21,815 nucleotides of DNA from JAZLIT01 sp045617525 (GCA_045617525.1 JAZLIT010000096.1:1-21815); one strand, 5' to 3'; shown: positions 1-8,960, numbered from the stretch's first letter. Numbers and translations: made by a program. The notes: a model not told the origin generated them from the letters alone.

Positions 1-63
1 CAACATAAAGTTGATATCTATAATTTTGTTTTAATCAGCACCGCGATTAAGCAAGTGTCTGTT

Positions 64-136
64 AAAACGTTGTTTCATTAACGTTTTGCTTGTTCAGTTT
101 TCAAGGTTCATGTTGTTGTCGCTTGTTTGTGACAAC
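64..136 (-). other. rRNA operon leader (pre-16S) segment
   Basis: Read on the minus strand, the stretch after the P2 promoter holds a GTTGTC/GACAAC hairpin (115-120 and 131-136), then CCTTGAAAACTGAACAA (90-106), then an AAAACGTT/AACGTTTT inverted repeat (64-71 and 80-87). The 'TTGAAAACTGAACAA' string is typical of Bacillales rRNA leaders and spacers, where it belongs to antitermination and processing signals. Known layouts place an rRNA operon just after gyrA. The 16S gene is not in the window, so its presence to the left is inferred. Confidence 0.7.
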
Positions 137-142
137 TTTTAA

Positions 143-171
143 AGTATATCACGATAATGTTTTCAAGTCAA
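143..171 (-). promoter_or_regulatory. rRNA operon promoter P2 (sigma-A type)
   Basis: On the minus strand a TTGACT -35 (166-171) and a TATACT -10 (143-148) are separated by exactly 17 bases. It is the promoter closest to the rRNA leader and drives transcription leftwards, out of the window. Confidence 0.8.
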
Positions 172-228
172 CAACTTTTATTTATTTGTTTTGCTGATTC
201 GTTTATCTGTTGTTTCAGCAACTTTTAT

Positions 229-257
229 ATCATAACACCTGTTAGGTAGATAGTCAA
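229..257 (-). promoter_or_regulatory. rRNA operon promoter P1 (sigma-A type)
   Basis: On the minus strand a TTGACT -35 (252-257) and a TATGAT -10 (229-234) are 17 bases apart. The sequence upstream on the same strand is very AT-rich, as expected of an UP element. It lies 86 bases upstream of P2. Confidence 0.8.
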
Positions 258-312
258 CAAAATGTTTTACTAATATAATATTCTTCTATAACTTCCTCTT
301 AAGGACTTATTT

Positions 313-341
313 ATAATATCAATTTAACATCCATACGTCAA
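313..341 (-). promoter_or_regulatory. Third upstream promoter of the rRNA operon
   Basis: On the minus strand TTGACG (336-341) and TATTAT (313-318) are separated by 17 bases. It lies 84 bases upstream of P1, the same phasing as P1 to P2, and nothing but the rRNA leader follows it. It matches the consensus slightly less well than the other two. Confidence 0.6.
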
Positions 342-456
342 TACTTTCTTGTATTAACCTAGTATTAAGTAAAATAACCCTATTACTTACCTACATAATA
401 TTAGTTTCTACTATATAGAGGTTCTTTCTTAAGATTAATTAATCTTATTTAATTAA

Positions 457-499
457 CTATAGAAAAACCCCTTCTAAGTAAGAAGGGGCTTTTCTATAG
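457..499 (-). terminator. Terminator after the HD-GYP gene
   Basis: A 19-base inverted repeat (457-475 with 481-499, one mismatch) has a GC core CCCCTTCT/AGAAGGGG flanked by A and T runs. It sits 5 bases beyond the stop of the minus-strand HD-GYP gene. The A/T runs on both sides could let it work in both directions, isolating the gene from the rRNA promoters. The rest of 258-456, apart from the upstream promoter, is AT-rich with no gene. Confidence 0.9.
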
Positions 500-504
500 T
501 ATCT

Positions 505-1611
505 CTATAAATACTCTTTTGTAATTATACGTGAGATATGGAAATAACGATTAGTCGATAAATCAATAATCTCTCCAGTTGAGTTCAGTTTCACTAATGG
601 TCTTGTTGGAACGAACTTATTAATGAACATTACTTCTCCGCGCTCTAAGTTGGAAAGTTCAACTTTTGTCCCAATTGGCAGTTCTACAATAATATCCATC
701 ATCGCTTGTACTACTTTTATATCAAATTTACCAAACTCTGATTCCTTAATCATTTCGATGACTATAAAAGGAGATTTCTTCATACGGTATAATCTTTCAC
801 TTGTCATTGCGTGGAATACATCTGCAACTGCAAGTACTTGAGAGTAGTCTACATCTGAACCAATTTTAGCGCCTGTTGGATATCCGCTGCCATCCAATCT
901 TTCATGATGCTTTAAAACAGCTTCCTTCATTTGTTTCTTTAAAATCGGAAAATCCTTAATCATGCTATAACTATAAATAGGATGTTTTCTTACTTCAGCA
1001 AATTCTAATGAAGTAAGTGCCTGTTTCTTTTCTCGAATACTTAAAGGGATTTTTGACATTCCACAATCTGCTAATGCTCCAGCTAATGCCATTTGAATAG
1101 AACTTCCACGATCTAAACCAAGTTTTTGAGCTAAAACACCTGCAATCAATCCTGTGGCAATACAATGATGATACAAATAATCTTTAGGATTTGAGTAACT
1201 ATTTAAATCAAAAATATATGCACGATCTTCCAATACCTTATCGATTAATGGTAATATCGAAGATCTAATTTTTGGAATATCTACCTTAGATCCTGCTGAC
1301 CAATTAGTAAAATCCTTCTTAAAATTTGATACTGCATTATTATATAGTTTTTCGAACGAATTAAAGTTTACCTGTGGAAGTAAATTTGTATAAGTGTTGA
1401 TATCCGAATCATATTCATTTAAACCCAGTTTAACATCTTCATTTAAATGAATTAGGACATTCTTAATATTGAATACTTTAAAAACGTGCAAATGCTCATG
1501 TGTTACCATTGTGTCTTTATATACAATTGGTAATTGAGTATTAACAAAAATATCTTCTGCAATTACTTTACCTAATTTTAATTCTGATACTCTTATATAT
1601 GTAGTTCCCAT
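505..1611 (-). CDS. HD-GYP family protein with altered HD motif
   Basis: A 368-residue protein of the HD-GYP family, whose active members hydrolyse cyclic di-GMP. The N-terminal region (about 5-55) resembles the small domain preceding many HD-GYP modules (LKLGKVIAEDI...). The HD-GYP core follows at about 145-280, with H148/H149, HHE at 235-237, GYP at 243-245 and the late VAD aspartate at 264. The defining HD pair reads Ala181-Asp182 (GALADCGMSKIP), so one metal ligand is missing and activity is doubtful. It may instead act as a sensor or binding protein. No membrane segment is visible. The ATG at 1611 is preferred over the GTG at 1620 because AAGGGA lies 9 bases before it. The gene sits between gyrA and an rRNA operon, with its own promoter and terminator. 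Confidence 0.85.
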   Translation of the reverse strand: MGTTYIRVSELKLGKVIAEDIFVNTQLPIVYKDTMVTHEHLHVFKVFNIKNVLIHLNEDVKLGLNEYDSDINTYTNLLPQVNFNSFEKLYNNAVSNFKKDFTNWSAGSKVDIPKIRSSILPLIDKVLEDRAYIFDLNSYSNPKDYLYHHCIATGLIAGVLAQKLGLDRGSSIQMALAGALADCGMSKIPLSIREKKQALTSLEFAEVRKHPIYSYSMIKDFPILKKQMKEAVLKHHERLDGSGYPTGAKIGSDVDYSQVLAVADVFHAMTSERLYRMKKSPFIVIEMIKESEFGKFDIKVVQAMMDIIVELPIGTKVELSNLERGEVMFINKFVPTRPLVKLNSTGEIIDLSTNRYFHISRIITKEYL

Positions 1612-1657
1612 TCCAACCACGTCCCTTAATAAAAGAATATTATAATTGTATCTAAAA

Positions 1658-1687
1658 ATTATATGAATTGTAAGACTAATAACACAA
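1658..1687 (-). promoter_or_regulatory. Possible promoter of the HD-GYP gene
   Basis: On the minus strand TTGTGT (1682-1687) and a perfect TATAAT (1658-1663) are separated by 18 bases, between the gyrA terminator and the gene start. The region is AT-rich, so chance matches are likely. The perfect -10 and its position support the call. Confidence 0.5.
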
Positions 1688-1706
1688 TATTATTTACAAT
1701 AATTAG

Positions 1707-1742
1707 AAAAACCATACTCGGGTTCACTCGAGTATGGTTTTT
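1707..1742 (-). terminator. Terminator after gyrA
   Basis: A perfect 14-base stem, AAAAACCATACTCG (1707-1720) and CGAGTATGGTTTTT (1729-1742), has an 8-base loop and sits 10 bases beyond the gyrA stop. It ends the yaaA-recF-gyrB-gyrA unit and, given the flanking A/T runs, could act in both directions. Confidence 0.92.
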
Positions 1743-1752
1743 ATTAACTAAA

Positions 1753-4224
1753 TTATTCTTCTGTTTCTAACTCTGCCTCAATGATATCATCAACATCATC
1801 TTTTTTCACACGCGCAACAGTAGCAACATGCTCATCATCACCTAAGCGAATTAAACGAACACCTTGAGTACTACGGCCAATGACAGAAATATCATTAACA
1901 TCCATACGAATTAACATACCGTTATTCGTAATTAACATAATATCCTCTGTACCATCAACAGCCTTCACGGTACACATGGCCCCGTTTTTATCCGTAATTT
2001 GAATTGTTTTCAAACCAACTCCACCACGGCTTTGTAAACGGTATTCAATTTCTGATGTACGTTTTCCGTAACCTTTTTCAGTTACAACTAGAATTTCTTG
2101 CCCTGGTTCGATAATTTCCATACCTACTACAAAATCACCTGCACGTAGCTTAATACCACGAACACCAGCAGCTGTACGGCCCATTAAACGTATATCTTCT
2201 TCTTGGAAACGAACAAGCATCCCTTGGTTTGTACCAATAATAACTTGCTTTGTGCCATCCGTTAAACGTACAGCCATTAACTCGTCGTCTTCACGTAAGC
2301 CAACTGCAATTAATCCATTTGTACGGATATTTGCAAATTGTAATACTGAAGTACGTTTTGTAATTCCTGTTTTTGTTGTAAAAATAAAGTATGCGTCCTC
2401 TTTAAATTCATCCATACGAATAATTGCAGTTACTTTTTCTTCTTTTTCAATATTTAAAAGGTTAACGATTGGTAACCCTTTCGCTGTACGGCCGTATTCT
2501 GGGATTTCATATCCCTTCGCACGGAACACTTTTCCTTTTGAAGTAAAGAATAAAATCGTATCATGCGTTGAAGCAAATAATAAATGCTCCACAAAATCAT
2601 CTTCGTTTGTATTCATACCTTGAACACCACGACCACCACGTTTTTGTGAACGATACGTATTTGCTGCTAAACGTTTCACATAACCATTATGTGTTAATGT
2701 CACTACAGAGTTTTCAACTGGAATTAAATCCTCGTCTTCAATCATTTCAAGCCCACCTGCAGAAATTTCTGTTCGGCGAGTATCATTAAAACGCTCTTTA
2801 ATTTCTATTAATTCACGACGAATAATTTCTAAAATCTTAGTCGAGTCAGCTAAAATTTCTTTTAGGTTAGCAATTAAAATTTGAAGCTCTTGGTATTCGT
2901 TCTCAATTTTTTCACGCTCTAATCCACTTAAACGAACTAGACGCATATCTAAAATTGCTTGTGCTTGACGGTCTGAAAGGCTAAAGCGTTCAATTAATTG
3001 AGGTCGCGCTTCTTCACCTGAACGAGAGGCACGAATGATTGCGATAATTTCATCAATATGGTCAAGTGCAATACGTAAACCTTCTAAAATATGTGCACGT
3101 TCTTCTGCCTTACGTAACTCAAATTCCGTACGACGGCGAATAACGACTTTTTGATGTTCTAAGTAATGATAAAGTGCATCTTTTAAGCTTAACACTTTTG
3201 GCTCACCATTCACTAATGCCAGCATGTTAACACCAAAGCTAGACTGCATTGCAGTTTGCTTATAAAGGTTATTTAACACAACATTCGCATTGGCGTCACG
3301 ACGAACTTCGATAACAATACGCATTCCGTTACGATCTGACTCGTCACGTAAATTTGTGATCCCATCAATTTTCTTATCTCGAACTAGCTCTGCAATTTTT
3401 TCAATTAGCTTCGCTTTATTTACTTGATAAGGTAATTCATTTACTAGAATTGTTTCTTTACCATTCGAACTTTGTTCAATTTCAACTTTTGCACGAATAA
3501 CAATTGATCCACGACCAGTTTCATAAGCACGACGAATTCCTGAACGCCCTAAAATGATACCCCCAGTTGGGAAATCTGGACCTGGAATAAATTCCATAAG
3601 TTCTTCAGTCGTAATTGCTGGGTTTTCAGCAATTGCTAAAACACCATCAATTGTTTCACCTAATTGATGTGGTGGAATATTTGTCGCCATACCTACTGCG
3701 ATACCTGATGCACCATTTATAAGTAAGTTAGGGTAACGCGCTGGTAGTACTAACGGTTCTTTTTCACTACCATCATAGTTTGCCCCAAAATCGATGGTAT
3801 CTTTGTTAATATCACGAAGCATTTCCATCGCGATTTTAGACATACGTGATTCTGTGTAACGCATCGCCGCAGCGCCGTCACCATCTACAGAACCAAAGTT
3901 ACCATGACCATCAACTAACATATAACGATAACTGAAAGGTTGCGCCATACGTACCATTGCATCATAAATCGACGAGTCACCATGTGGATGGAATTTACCC
4001 ATTACATCCCCAACGATACGTGCACTCTTTTTATATGCTTTATCTGACGTATTCCCTAATTCCTGCATCCCGAATAAAATACGACGGTGAACTGGCTTAA
4101 GTCCATCGCGTACATCTGGTAATGCACGCGAAACAATAACGCTCATTGCATAACTTAAGAACGATGATTTTATCTCGGTAGTAATATTTCTAGATTCTAT
4201 ATGACCATGTTCAATTTCAGACAT
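1753..4224 (-). CDS. gyrA: DNA gyrase subunit A
   Basis: An 823-residue A subunit of DNA gyrase, the ATP-dependent type II topoisomerase that introduces negative supercoils ahead of forks. The N-terminal breakage-reunion domain carries catalytic Tyr123 (AAMRYTESRM). The quinolone region reads HPHGDSSIYD with Ser84 and Asp88 present, i.e. no classical resistance change. The GyrA-box QKRGGRG near residue 535 marks the start of the C-terminal DNA-wrapping domain, which separates gyrase from topoisomerase IV. The protein ends in an acidic tail. The ATG start has GAGGAGG upstream with normal spacing. It follows gyrB after 24 bases and is clearly co-transcribed with it. Length and order match Bacillales homologues. 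Confidence 0.98.
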   Translation of the reverse strand: MSEIEHGHIESRNITTEIKSSFLSYAMSVIVSRALPDVRDGLKPVHRRILFGMQELGNTSDKAYKKSARIVGDVMGKFHPHGDSSIYDAMVRMAQPFSYRYMLVDGHGNFGSVDGDGAAAMRYTESRMSKIAMEMLRDINKDTIDFGANYDGSEKEPLVLPARYPNLLINGASGIAVGMATNIPPHQLGETIDGVLAIAENPAITTEELMEFIPGPDFPTGGIILGRSGIRRAYETGRGSIVIRAKVEIEQSSNGKETILVNELPYQVNKAKLIEKIAELVRDKKIDGITNLRDESDRNGMRIVIEVRRDANANVVLNNLYKQTAMQSSFGVNMLALVNGEPKVLSLKDALYHYLEHQKVVIRRRTEFELRKAEERAHILEGLRIALDHIDEIIAIIRASRSGEEARPQLIERFSLSDRQAQAILDMRLVRLSGLEREKIENEYQELQILIANLKEILADSTKILEIIRRELIEIKERFNDTRRTEISAGGLEMIEDEDLIPVENSVVTLTHNGYVKRLAANTYRSQKRGGRGVQGMNTNEDDFVEHLLFASTHDTILFFTSKGKVFRAKGYEIPEYGRTAKGLPIVNLLNIEKEEKVTAIIRMDEFKEDAYFIFTTKTGITKRTSVLQFANIRTNGLIAVGLREDDELMAVRLTDGTKQVIIGTNQGMLVRFQEEDIRLMGRTAAGVRGIKLRAGDFVVGMEIIEPGQEILVVTEKGYGKRTSEIEYRLQSRGGVGLKTIQITDKNGAMCTVKAVDGTEDIMLITNNGMLIRMDVNDISVIGRSTQGVRLIRLGDDEHVATVARVKKDDVDDIIEAELETEE

Positions 4225-4248
4225 AGAAAAAACCTCCTCTCAATAACT

Positions 4249-6177
4249 TTAAATATCTAAGTCCTGCACATAAGTTGCATTTTCTTCAATAAAATCACGA
4301 CGAGGCCCTACTTCATCGCCCATTAAATGATCAAAGATTTTATCAGCTTCTATCGCATCATCTAATTCAACGCGAATTAATGTACGGTGTTCTGGATCCA
4401 TTGTTGTATCCCAAAGTTGTTCCGCATTCATTTCGCCTAAACCTTTATAACGTTGTACATTTGGTTTTGGAACTGTAGATAGACGGCCTAAAATCTCTTC
4501 AAGCTCTTCATTTGAATAACAATATTCAAGATGCTTTCCTTGTTTCACTTGATATAAAGGTGGTTTTGCAGCATATACATAGCCAGCTTCGATTAAAGGA
4601 CGCATAAAACGGAATAAGAAAGTTAATAGTAAGACACGGATATGCGCACCATCAACATCGGCATCCGTCATAATAACAATTTTATGGTAACGTGCTTTTT
4701 CTAATTTGAAATCTTCACCAATACCTGTACCGAATGCTGTAATCATTGCACGGATTTCGGCATTTCCTAAAATACGATCTAAACGTGCTTTTTCAACGTT
4801 TAAAATTTTACCACGTAACGGTAATATCGCTTGGAAGTGACGGTCACGGCCTGATTTAGCAGAACCACCTGCAGAGTCTCCCTCTACGATGTAAATTTCT
4901 GATTCGGCTGGATTTGTTGAAGAACAGTCTGCTAATTTACCTGGTAAGCTTGAAACTTCTAATGCAGATTTACGACGTGTAAATTCACGTGCCTTTTTCG
5001 CTGCAACACGAGCACGAGCTGCCATTGTTCCCTTTTCAATCACTTGACGCGCAACAGAAGGGTTTTCTAACATGAAACGCTCAAAGCCTTCAGAAAATAA
5101 CTGATTCGTAATTTGACTTACTTCAGAGTTCCCTAACTTTGTCTTCGTTTGTCCTTCAAATTGTGGTTCTGGATGTTTAATCGAAACAATTGCAATTAAT
5201 CCTTCACGTACATCTTCACCTGTTAAATTTGTATCGGCTTCTTTAAGTATATTATTTTTACGAGCATAATCATTAATTATACGTGTAAGAGCTGTTTTAA
5301 AGCCCGATTCATGCGTACCACCTTCGTACGTATTAATGTTGTTTGCAAATGACATTATCGTTGAAGAAAAGCCTGCATTATATTGCATCGCAATTTCAAT
5401 CGAAATACCATCCTTTTCGCCCTCAACATCAATCGGTTCATGGATTGGTTCTTTATTTGCATTTAAATGCTCAACATATGAACGAATACCACCTTCATAG
5501 TGATAAACCGTTTCGCGTACTTCTTCTTCACGCTCATCAAGAATTATCATACGAATGCCGCGATTTAAATAGGCTAATTCACGCATACGAGTTGCTAAAA
5601 TATCAAACTCATACACAGTTGTTTCTTTAAAAATTTCTTCATCTGCTTTAAAACGAGTTGTCGTTCCTGTTTCTGAAGCTTCTCCAATTACTTGAAGTGG
5701 CTGAACTGTATGGCCACGTTCAAAAACAATTGAATGAAGTTTGCCATCACGTTTAACATAAACCTCTGTTGTTTTAGAAAGAGCATTTACTACAGAAGCC
5801 CCTACACCATGAAGACCGCCTGACACTTTATAACCGCCACCGCCGAATTTACCTCCAGCATGGAGAACTGTCATAATAACTTCAACAGCTGGTAAGCCCA
5901 TTTTTTCTTGATTGCTTACCGGAATACCACGTCCATTATCTTCAACACGAATCCAGTTATCCTTTTCAATAGCAACTGTAATGTCTGTACAAAAACCTGC
6001 TAATGCTTCGTCAATACTGTTATCCACGATTTCCCAAACTAAATGGTGTAAGCCCTTTGAACTTGTTGTTCCGATATACATCCCAGGACGTTTACGGACA
6101 GCTTCTAAACCTTCAAGAACTTGGATTTGATCAGCATCATACGCTTGATGTTGAACTTCTTTTTCTTCTAAAGCCAC
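4249..6177 (-). CDS. gyrB: DNA gyrase subunit B
   Basis: The ATPase subunit of DNA gyrase, about 642 residues. In order it has the GHKL ATP-binding domain (RKRPGMYIG, NSIDEA, DNGRGIP, GGLHGVGASVVNAL), the transducer, and a TOPRIM domain with EGDSAGGSAKSGRD near residue 431 and the metal-binding DADVDGAH near 505, then PLRGKILNVEKA and the C-terminal tail GLGEMNAEQLW. Two in-frame GTG starts exist, at 6186 and 6177. The second has AGTAGG 8 bases upstream, whereas the first overlaps that site, so I chose 6177. No ATG fits. An 80-base gap to recF contains an inverted repeat (6210-6235) that may hold a local control site. Confidence 0.97.
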   Translation of the reverse strand: MALEEKEVQHQAYDADQIQVLEGLEAVRKRPGMYIGTTSSKGLHHLVWEIVDNSIDEALAGFCTDITVAIEKDNWIRVEDNGRGIPVSNQEKMGLPAVEVIMTVLHAGGKFGGGGYKVSGGLHGVGASVVNALSKTTEVYVKRDGKLHSIVFERGHTVQPLQVIGEASETGTTTRFKADEEIFKETTVYEFDILATRMRELAYLNRGIRMIILDEREEEVRETVYHYEGGIRSYVEHLNANKEPIHEPIDVEGEKDGISIEIAMQYNAGFSSTIMSFANNINTYEGGTHESGFKTALTRIINDYARKNNILKEADTNLTGEDVREGLIAIVSIKHPEPQFEGQTKTKLGNSEVSQITNQLFSEGFERFMLENPSVARQVIEKGTMAARARVAAKKAREFTRRKSALEVSSLPGKLADCSSTNPAESEIYIVEGDSAGGSAKSGRDRHFQAILPLRGKILNVEKARLDRILGNAEIRAMITAFGTGIGEDFKLEKARYHKIVIMTDADVDGAHIRVLLLTFLFRFMRPLIEAGYVYAAKPPLYQVKQGKHLEYCYSNEELEEILGRLSTVPKPNVQRYKGLGEMNAEQLWDTTMDPEHRTLIRVELDDAIEADKIFDHLMGDEVGPRRDFIEENATYVQDLDI

Positions 6178-6209
6178 ACTGTTCACCTACTCTTTCGTAA
6201 CCTCAGTAT

Positions 6210-6235
6210 GTGTTAAATCAATTAAGAATTAACAC
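6210..6235. repeat. Inverted repeat upstream of gyrB
   Basis: GTGTTAA (6210-6216) and TTAACAC (6229-6235) form 7-base arms around a 12-base spacer, in the 80 bases between recF and gyrB. It could be an operator or an RNA hairpin in the shared transcript. No regulator is recognised and the AT-rich background makes chance possible. Confidence 0.35.
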
Positions 6236-6266
6236 GTTATTTAATGTGAGCTAAATTGCTCTATTA

Positions 6267-7382
6267 TTAGTAATCTATTGTGCCTTGTTTCACATGGAAC
6301 ATTTTGGCATTTTTGATGGTTTCATGGTTAATTCCTTCTACACTTGTAGTAGTTACAAATGTTTGGACTTCACCCTGAATTGTGTTTAATAAATGTGATT
6401 GACGATAATCGTCTAATTCGGATAAAACATCGTCTAGCAATAGGATGGGTGCCTCTTTAGTCTCTTGCTTAATCAATTCAATTTCAGCTAGCTTTAAAGA
6501 CAATGCAGTTGTCCGTTGTTGCCCCTGCGAACCAAATACTTGAACATCATAGTTATTTACAAAAAACTGTAGGTCATCTCTATGAGGACCTACAAGTGTA
6601 ACACCACGTTCTATTTCACGCTGTTTTACTTCGTCTAGTTTTTTTTGTAAATATGTAGCCATTTCACCCGCTGTCCATGATGGATCTAACCCCGTCACAG
6701 TACGATATTTAATTACCAACTTTTCTAAACCTCTAGATATCCCAAAATGAATTGGCTCTGCCCATTCTTGAAGAAGCTCCATAAATTGAAGTCTTTTTCG
6801 GATGATCTGTATCGCTGCTGTTACATATTGCTCTGTATAAACATCGAACATTACATCATTTGCCAGAGTTTGACGTCCATGGTTATTTTTCAGCAAAGAA
6901 TTCCGTTGTTTTAAAATCTTTTGGAATGTTAATAAATCATGTAAATAAGTAGGGGAAATTTGGCCGATTTCCATATCGATAAATCGGCGTCTAATTTGCG
7001 GACTTCCTTTTACAACATTTAAATCCTCAGGCGCAAACATTACGACATTCATTTGCCCTACATAGTTACTGAGCTTTGTTTGCTCAAGATGATTTATTTT
7101 ACCTTTTTTGCCTTTTTTAGAAATTGTTAATTCGATGGGAAGCTGACCATAGCGCTTCTGTAATACACCTTCTATTTTACCATAATCCGCATCCCAACGG
7201 ATTAAATCTTTATCGTTCGATGTACGGTGGCTTTTTGCCATTGCCAGCACATAAAGTGACTCCATAACATTTGTTTTACCTTGAGCGTTTTCACCTATAA
7301 ATACATTTATTTTAGATGAAAAATCTAACGTAAGCGATTCGTAGTTGCGATAATTTGTCAGCTGCAAACGCTCAATATTCAT
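6267..7382 (-). CDS. recF: DNA replication and repair protein RecF
   Basis: A 371-residue SMC-like ATPase that helps load RecA at gaps and stalled forks with RecO and RecR. The N-terminus MNIERLQLTNYRNYESL is typical. Walker A is GENAQGKTN near residues 29-37, the ABC signature region is FGSQGQQRTTALSLKLAE, and Walker B is PILLLDDVLSELD near the C-terminus. Length matches the family. Its ATG overlaps the yaaA stop by one base (TAATG), showing translational coupling. The last codons contain a 16-base parS-like sequence (6286-6301), listed separately. Confidence 0.98.
   Translation of the reverse strand: MNIERLQLTNYRNYESLTLDFSSKINVFIGENAQGKTNVMESLYVLAMAKSHRTSNDKDLIRWDADYGKIEGVLQKRYGQLPIELTISKKGKKGKINHLEQTKLSNYVGQMNVVMFAPEDLNVVKGSPQIRRRFIDMEIGQISPTYLHDLLTFQKILKQRNSLLKNNHGRQTLANDVMFDVYTEQYVTAAIQIIRKRLQFMELLQEWAEPIHFGISRGLEKLVIKYRTVTGLDPSWTAGEMATYLQKKLDEVKQREIERGVTLVGPHRDDLQFFVNNYDVQVFGSQGQQRTTALSLKLAEIELIKQETKEAPILLLDDVLSELDDYRQSHLLNTIQGEVQTFVTTTSVEGINHETIKNAKMFHVKQGTIDY
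6286..6301. other. parS-like 16-mer inside the 3' end of recF
   Basis: TGTTTCACATGGAACA differs from the Bacillus parS TGTTCCACGTGAAACA by one base when read on the minus strand (TGTTCCATGTGAAACA). Exactly the same 16-mer occurs at 17667-17682. parS is the 16-base centromere-like site bound by ParB. Here it encodes the MFHVKQ part of RecF, so amino-acid constraint could also explain it. Confidence 0.5.
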
Positions 7383-7612
7383 TAGATGGCACCAATAAGA
7401 GGATCGATGATTTTAAATTCACCTACACCTGGAATATTAATAATATCTGCATCACGTAATTTTCTACCACGACGATCTTCTAATTCACCATTCACAAATA
7501 CTTCATGCTCACTTAAAAACCACTTCGCCATACCACCAGAGCTAATTGCATCTGTCATCTTTAGTAATTGGCCAAGTGTTACATATTCTGTATCAATAAT
7601 AATTTCATTCAA
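7382..7612 (-). CDS. yaaA: S4 domain protein YaaA
   Basis: A 76-residue protein made of one S4 RNA-binding domain (GQLLKMTDAISSGGMAKWFLSEHEVFVNGE, RRGRKL), the conserved small gene between dnaN and recF in Firmicutes. The family has been linked to ribosome assembly, but its exact role is uncertain. I place the start at the TTG at 7612. A GGAGG (7622-7626) lies 9 bases upstream of it, but touches the alternative ATG at 7621 with no spacing, and B. subtilis YaaA also begins only about nine residues before the IDTE segment. It overlaps recF by one base and starts the recF-gyrB-gyrA operon. Confidence 0.92.
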   Translation of the reverse strand: MNEIIIDTEYVTLGQLLKMTDAISSGGMAKWFLSEHEVFVNGELEDRRGRKLRDADIINIPGVGEFKIIDPLIGAI

Positions 7613-7648
7613 AATTTTCATCCTCCGTTTTCTACTTCTTATCATTCT

Positions 7649-7677
7649 ATCATACTTAAATTACTCACATAAGTAAA
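7649..7677 (-). promoter_or_regulatory. Probable promoter of yaaA-recF-gyrB-gyrA
   Basis: On the minus strand TTTACT (7672-7677) and TATGAT (7649-7654) are separated by 17 bases. An overlapping TGATAGAAT could serve as an extended -10 instead. It lies between the dnaN terminator and yaaA, just where a separate operon promoter is needed. Confidence 0.55.
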
Positions 7678-7691
7678 AAGGACTTACTTAT
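7669..7691. repeat. Inverted repeat overlapping the yaaA promoter -35
   Basis: ATAAGTAA (7669-7676) and TTACTTAT (7684-7691) are perfect 8-base arms around a 7-base spacer, covering most of the proposed -35. The layout is that of an operator, but I recognise no known binding site. Confidence 0.4.
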
Positions 7692-7707
7692 AAGCCTCTT
7701 CATTGCC

Positions 7708-7743
7708 AAAAAAAAGACTATCAAGAATTTAATCTCAATAGTC
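7708..7743 (-). terminator. Terminator after dnaN
   Basis: On the minus strand GACTAT...ATAGTC (7738-7743 with 7716-7721) forms a stem extended by an inner GAGA/TCTT segment with one mismatch, followed by eight T (7708-7715). It lies 11 bases beyond the dnaN stop and ends the dnaA-dnaN unit. Confidence 0.85.
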
Positions 7744-7753
7744 CATAAAAATT

Positions 7754-8890
7754 TTAATAAGAACGAACTGGAAGGATTAATTGTAATATCGCATCATCAT
7801 GGATTGAACGAATAATAAATGGACGCATTGCACCAGTAAATTGAATTACAACTTCTTGTCCATCTATAGCTTTTAATGCTTCCATCATATATTTTGCGCT
7901 GAATGAAATCTTCAATGCTTCCCCATCAAATGCAGAAACTAAAATTTGCTCTTCTACTTTTCCAATTTCAGGAGAATTAGATGAAATTTCAACAACATTG
8001 CCTTCTAATGTTTCAAAGCGAACTACATTATACCGATCATCTCGTGCTAAAAGTGATGCACGATCGATTGCTTGTAAAAGAGATTTCCCTTCAATAGTGA
8101 CATTTGTTTTATATTCTGATGGAATTAAGCGTGATGTATCAGGATAGTTTCCTTCTAGCAAACGTGAGAAAAATAGTACATCTTCTGTTTTAAATAATAC
8201 TTGTTGACTGGTCATAACGATTTGTACAGGGTTTGTAGAATCTCCAAGAATCTTGTTTAATTCATTTAAACTTTTGCCTGGAATAACAACGCTGCTTACT
8301 TCAGCTGGTAATTTTTCTAGTGTTACTTTACGTCTAGCTAAACGGTGGCTATCTGTCGCAACGCATATTAATTCATCTTCTTGAATATTCCAGTTTACAC
8401 CTGTTAATACTGGGCGACTTTCTGATGTTGCAACCGCAAATACTGTTTCACGAATAATTGATTTTAGTAAATCTGCTGGAATGGTAAATTGTTGTTCTGG
8501 AGAAAGCTCCGGTAATGAAGGATATTCTGAAGAATCTTGTCCAATTAGATGGAATTCCGATTTCCCAGAACGAATATGTGTTGCAAAGCCATTAGAGACT
8601 TCAATTTCAACTTCATTTGTTGGTAATTTACGTGTGATTTCATTGAACATACGTGCTTGCAATACAATTGATCCAACTGAAGTAACATTAATAATTTGTT
8701 TGCCATCTTCTTCTACTGGAATAAATGTTTGAATTGTAATATCAGCATCACTACCTGTTAAATGTAAACCCTCGTTTGTTACATCTAATTTAATACCCGT
8801 TAAAATCGGTGTTGTCGTTTTTGAACTTACTGCTTTCATTACATCATTTAAACCTGTAAGCAGATGTTCTCTAATAATATTAAATTTCAT
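7754..8890 (-). CDS. dnaN: DNA polymerase III beta subunit (sliding clamp)
   Basis: A 378-residue sliding clamp that dimerises into a ring around DNA and tethers the replicative polymerase and other partners. The three repeated clamp domains are recognisable, with the start MKFNIIREHLLTGLNDVMKAVSSKTTTPILTGI and the C-terminal hydrophobic-pocket ending LILPVRSY, a classic DnaN terminus. Length equals B. subtilis DnaN. ATG start with GTGAGG 8 bases upstream. It follows dnaA across a 166-base gap that holds part of oriC, so its leader overlaps the unwinding element. A strong terminator follows. Confidence 0.98.
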   Translation of the reverse strand: MKFNIIREHLLTGLNDVMKAVSSKTTTPILTGIKLDVTNEGLHLTGSDADITIQTFIPVEEDGKQIINVTSVGSIVLQARMFNEITRKLPTNEVEIEVSNGFATHIRSGKSEFHLIGQDSSEYPSLPELSPEQQFTIPADLLKSIIRETVFAVATSESRPVLTGVNWNIQEDELICVATDSHRLARRKVTLEKLPAEVSSVVIPGKSLNELNKILGDSTNPVQIVMTSQQVLFKTEDVLFFSRLLEGNYPDTSRLIPSEYKTNVTIEGKSLLQAIDRASLLARDDRYNVVRFETLEGNVVEISSNSPEIGKVEEQILVSAFDGEALKISFSAKYMMEALKAIDGQEVVIQFTGAMRPFIIRSIHDDAILQLILPVRSY

Positions 8891-8899
8891 TATTTAACC

Positions 8900-8930
8900 T
8901 CACTTATATATATTATTATTTTTAATTATT
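8900..8930. other. AT-rich tract, probable DNA unwinding element
   Basis: An almost pure A/T run (TATATATATTATTATTTTT and on) lies between dnaN and the DnaA-trio element. In B. subtilis, opening starts at the corresponding place between dnaA and dnaN. The assignment rests on position and composition. Confidence 0.65.
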
Positions 8931-8948
8931 TAATAGAAATAGTAATAG
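8931..8948. promoter_or_regulatory. DnaA-trio element of oriC
   Basis: TAATAGAAATAGTAATAG, read 3' to 5', is GAT-AAT-GAT-AAA-GAT-AAT: six consecutive triplets fitting the 3'-[G/A]A[T/A] DnaA-trio described for B. subtilis. A short GC-rich spacer (GGGCC) separates it from the DnaA box at 8961-8969, as in the known basal unwinding system. DnaA should spread from the box onto this strand and open the adjacent AT-rich tract. Confidence 0.8.
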
Positions 8949-8960
8949 GGCCTGTTGATA